NCBI RefSeq assembly: GCF_004362895.1
Contig: NZ_SNXI01000003.1
Span: 1 to 64,000, forward strand
From: Idiomarina aquatica
Lineage (GTDB): Bacteria > Pseudomonadota > Gammaproteobacteria > Enterobacterales > Alteromonadaceae
Length of the DNA stretch: 64,000 bases
Direction: 5' to 3'
Shown: piece after piece, positions 62,655 to 64,000 of the stretch
Position numbering within the stretch: position 1 is the first letter of the stretch
How the letters are laid out: every line of letters starts with the position of its first letter
Made by a program: the position numbers and the translations under genes
The notes under the pieces: model-generated
The model's input: only the letters and a program-made list of their open reading frames with translations
Databases searched by the model: none
What the model was told of the DNA's origin: nothing

Positions 62655-63137
62655 ATGCAAGATTTAGAAACGATTCAACAACAATGGGCACATGAGATAC
62701 CCGATCTGGACACCTCAACCATGGCGTTAATTGGTCGCATGCAAACTATTCATAAGCAGCTGACTGATACCATGAGCAAAACATTTCGTCGTTTTGGCTT
62801 AACCGATGCTGGTTTTGACGTTATTGCTACATTGCGACGTTCAGGTTCACCTTACCGGCTGACCCCCAACCAATTACTTGCACAAATGCTGGTGACCTCG
62901 GGCAGTATGACCAGTCGCTTGAGCCGGTTACAAAAACAAGGTTGGATTAGCCGCAGCGCTGATCCTGATGATCGCCGTGTCAGCTGGGTACAGCTCACAG
63001 AAAAGGGATTTACCCAAAGTGAAGAAGTTTTGCGTGCACACGTTGCTACCCAGCAACAGTTATTGGCGCCGTTAGGTGACGAGCACCGCAAACAGCTCAC
63101 TGAGCTGCTTAGCGCCTTCGAGAATGTCTTACAATGA
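62655..63137 (+). CDS. MarR family transcriptional regulator
   Basis: 160 residues. The winged helix is LTPNQLLAQMLVTSGSMTSR followed by the wing DPDDRRVSWVQLTEKG, the MarR signature. No Cys is seen in the N-terminal part, so a thiol switch is less likely than ligand binding. It is divergent from the peroxidase/cytochrome operon and probably represses it and itself through the palindrome at 62588-62611. Confidence 0.9.
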   Translation: MQDLETIQQQWAHEIPDLDTSTMALIGRMQTIHKQLTDTMSKTFRRFGLTDAGFDVIATLRRSGSPYRLTPNQLLAQMLVTSGSMTSRLSRLQKQGWISRSADPDDRRVSWVQLTEKGFTQSEEVLRAHVATQQQLLAPLGDEHRKQLTELLSAFENVLQ

Positions 63138-63227
63138 AAAGCGCTAATCGCTTATGCATTGGCGTATTGACGCTCTGCGATAACTGCTCTAGCTTATAGA
63201 AAACAACAACAAAACAGGAAGTTACCT

Positions 63228-63446
63228 ATGTCAGATTTTAAAGAGTATAAAGTCATTCACGTAGCCGAAGGCGGTTGTGGCACGCTGTTATTAGGGTCCA
63301 GTGGACTGCCGCTTAAAAAAATCGAGTCGGTTTTGAATGAAGAAGCCGCCAACGGCTGGCAGATGGTGTTTCAGGTACTTGAACAAAAACGGTTTTGGTT
63401 ATTCTGGACACGCGAAGCAGCTATCCTGACGCTGGGTCGGCGCTAA
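63228..63446 (+). CDS. DUF4177 domain protein
   Basis: 72 residues, mainly beta with one helix. The pattern FKEYKVIHVAEGG...LNEEAANGWQMVFQVLE is the DUF4177 fold (small beta-alpha-beta protein of unknown role). AGGAAG lies before the ATG. It is followed within five bases by yidD, so both may be co-transcribed. Confidence 0.8.
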   Translation: MSDFKEYKVIHVAEGGCGTLLLGSSGLPLKKIESVLNEEAANGWQMVFQVLEQKRFWLFWTREAAILTLGRR

Positions 63447-63451
63447 CCATC

Positions 63452-63706
63452 ATGAAAACCGCCATATTATCGGCTATTCGTTGGTATCAACGTCGTGGCG
63501 GTTCACGGCACTTTTTTAATATCGACTGTAATTTTGAGCCCTCGTGTTCGGAGTACACCTATCAGGCGATAACGCATTATGGCGTTCGTCGGGGGCTAAA
63601 AATGGGCTGGCGGCGTATTCGCCGCTGTAACAATCCTGATTGTGTACACAAACACTATGATCCCGTGAGGTCTCCCCATGACACTGCCAACAATGCAGGA
63701 ACTTAG
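63452..63706 (+). CDS. yidD: Membrane protein insertion efficiency factor YidD family
   Basis: 84 residues starting MKTAILSAIRWYQRRGG. CNFEPSCSEYTYQAITHYG and GWRRIRRC are the family's three conserved Cys and basic blocks. YidD aids YidC-dependent membrane insertion near the inner membrane. It is usually beside rnpA and yidC; here it sits away from them, next to a DUF4177 and a TM2 gene, so it may be a second copy. Its end overlaps the next gene by 29 bases. Confidence 0.88.
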   Translation: MKTAILSAIRWYQRRGGSRHFFNIDCNFEPSCSEYTYQAITHYGVRRGLKMGWRRIRRCNNPDCVHKHYDPVRSPHDTANNAGT

Positions 63707-64000
63707 CGATCGCGAAGAGCATCTGCGCGAACAGATTCGGCAACTCAGCGACGAACAACGCAAACACTACTACCGGCTTGAACGGCAACAACTAAAAGAT
63801 CCGGATACTTACGCCGTACTAAATTACTTTTTTATTGCCGGCTTACACCACTTTTATCTGGGCAGAACTAACCGTGGCCTTATCAACATTGCGCTGATGG
63901 TGGTTGGGTTGCTACTGCTGCCGTTATTTGCCCCGTTGGGCGTTATTCTGCTAGTGACCGTGTTTATCGTTGAACTACCGCAGTTGTTTAAATCACAACG
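63678..64000 (+). CDS. TM2-domain membrane protein (3' end outside window)
   Basis: From ATG 63678 (GTGAGG before it) 107 codons are open to the window edge. An N-terminal coiled coil (LSDREEHLREQIRQLSDEQR) leads to a TM2 domain: VLNYFFIAGLHHFYLGRTNR, with the DRF-like turn replaced by GRTNRGL, then two membrane helices (ALMVVGLLLLPLFAPLGVIL and LLVTVFIVELP). TM2 proteins are of unknown role. It overlaps yidD. Confidence 0.8.
   Translation, partial: MTLPTMQELSDREEHLREQIRQLSDEQRKHYYRLERQQLKDPDTYAVLNYFFIAGLHHFYLGRTNRGLINIALMVVGLLLLPLFAPLGVILLVTVFIVELPQLFKSQ

Overview
The window looks like chromosome from a marine gammaproteobacterium of the Alteromonadales, most probably Idiomarina or Pseudidiomarina. 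This rests on gene content: a divergent argE / argCBFGH locus with argH fused to an acetyltransferase domain, an aceBA glyoxylate shunt, Rnk-type and TM2-type proteins, and large TonB and lipoprotein genes. It was not checked against a database. Genes are tightly packed, many overlap by 4 nt, and several convergent pairs overlap at their stop codons.

Left edge (1-1390): the end of a putative genomic island. It carries a truncated cation transporter divergent from a CadR-like MerR regulator, then AT-rich sequence, and closes at a short tRNA-Leu-like 3' end followed by a tRNA-type terminator. Next (1464-6269, minus) is an arsenic operon: an arsenate reductase/ArsR fusion, an ArsJ-associated GAPDH, the ArsJ permease and an FMN reductase, followed by a lipoprotein hydrolase. 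Then come an intact Rnk, a 29-residue lysine-rich protein, and a second Rnk-like gene broken at a run of seven G.

7513-18362: an M24 peptidase, two small unknown genes, a DUF1707 protein, a GST, an MscS channel, a large lipoprotein plus TonB receptor operon preceded by a strong PhoB box, and a secreted MBL-fold hydrolase. 18365-25413: arginine biosynthesis, with two ARG boxes between argC and argE. 25479-31937: a chemoreceptor with a sigma-28 promoter, aceB-aceA, and a convergent aceK. 32101-37655: a MacAB-like export operon (adaptor, ATPase, two permeases) and a LysR regulator.

37706-49532: a WD40-propeller amidohydrolase, a soluble GAF histidine kinase with a TerB protein and a solute-binding protein, an RND efflux pair, azurin, and a trans-sulfuration enzyme. 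49565-55904: malic enzyme, an unknown gene, and an operon of a DUF998 protein, CopA, MurI and a MAPEG protein. 56023-61087: a cyclic-nucleotide phosphodiesterase-like protein, small unknowns, and a complete IS3-family element (57763-58992, 3-bp target duplication) that split the ribosome binding site from the start codon of a PH-domain gene. 61084-64000: a catalase-like peroxidase and cytochrome b561 facing a MarR regulator across a perfect palindrome, then a DUF4177 protein, YidD and a TM2-domain protein cut by the window edge.

The most notable items are the ars operon with its fused sensor/reductase, the PhoB-box lipoprotein/TonB operon, the broken Rnk paralogue, the island junction, the IS insertion and the MarR palindrome.
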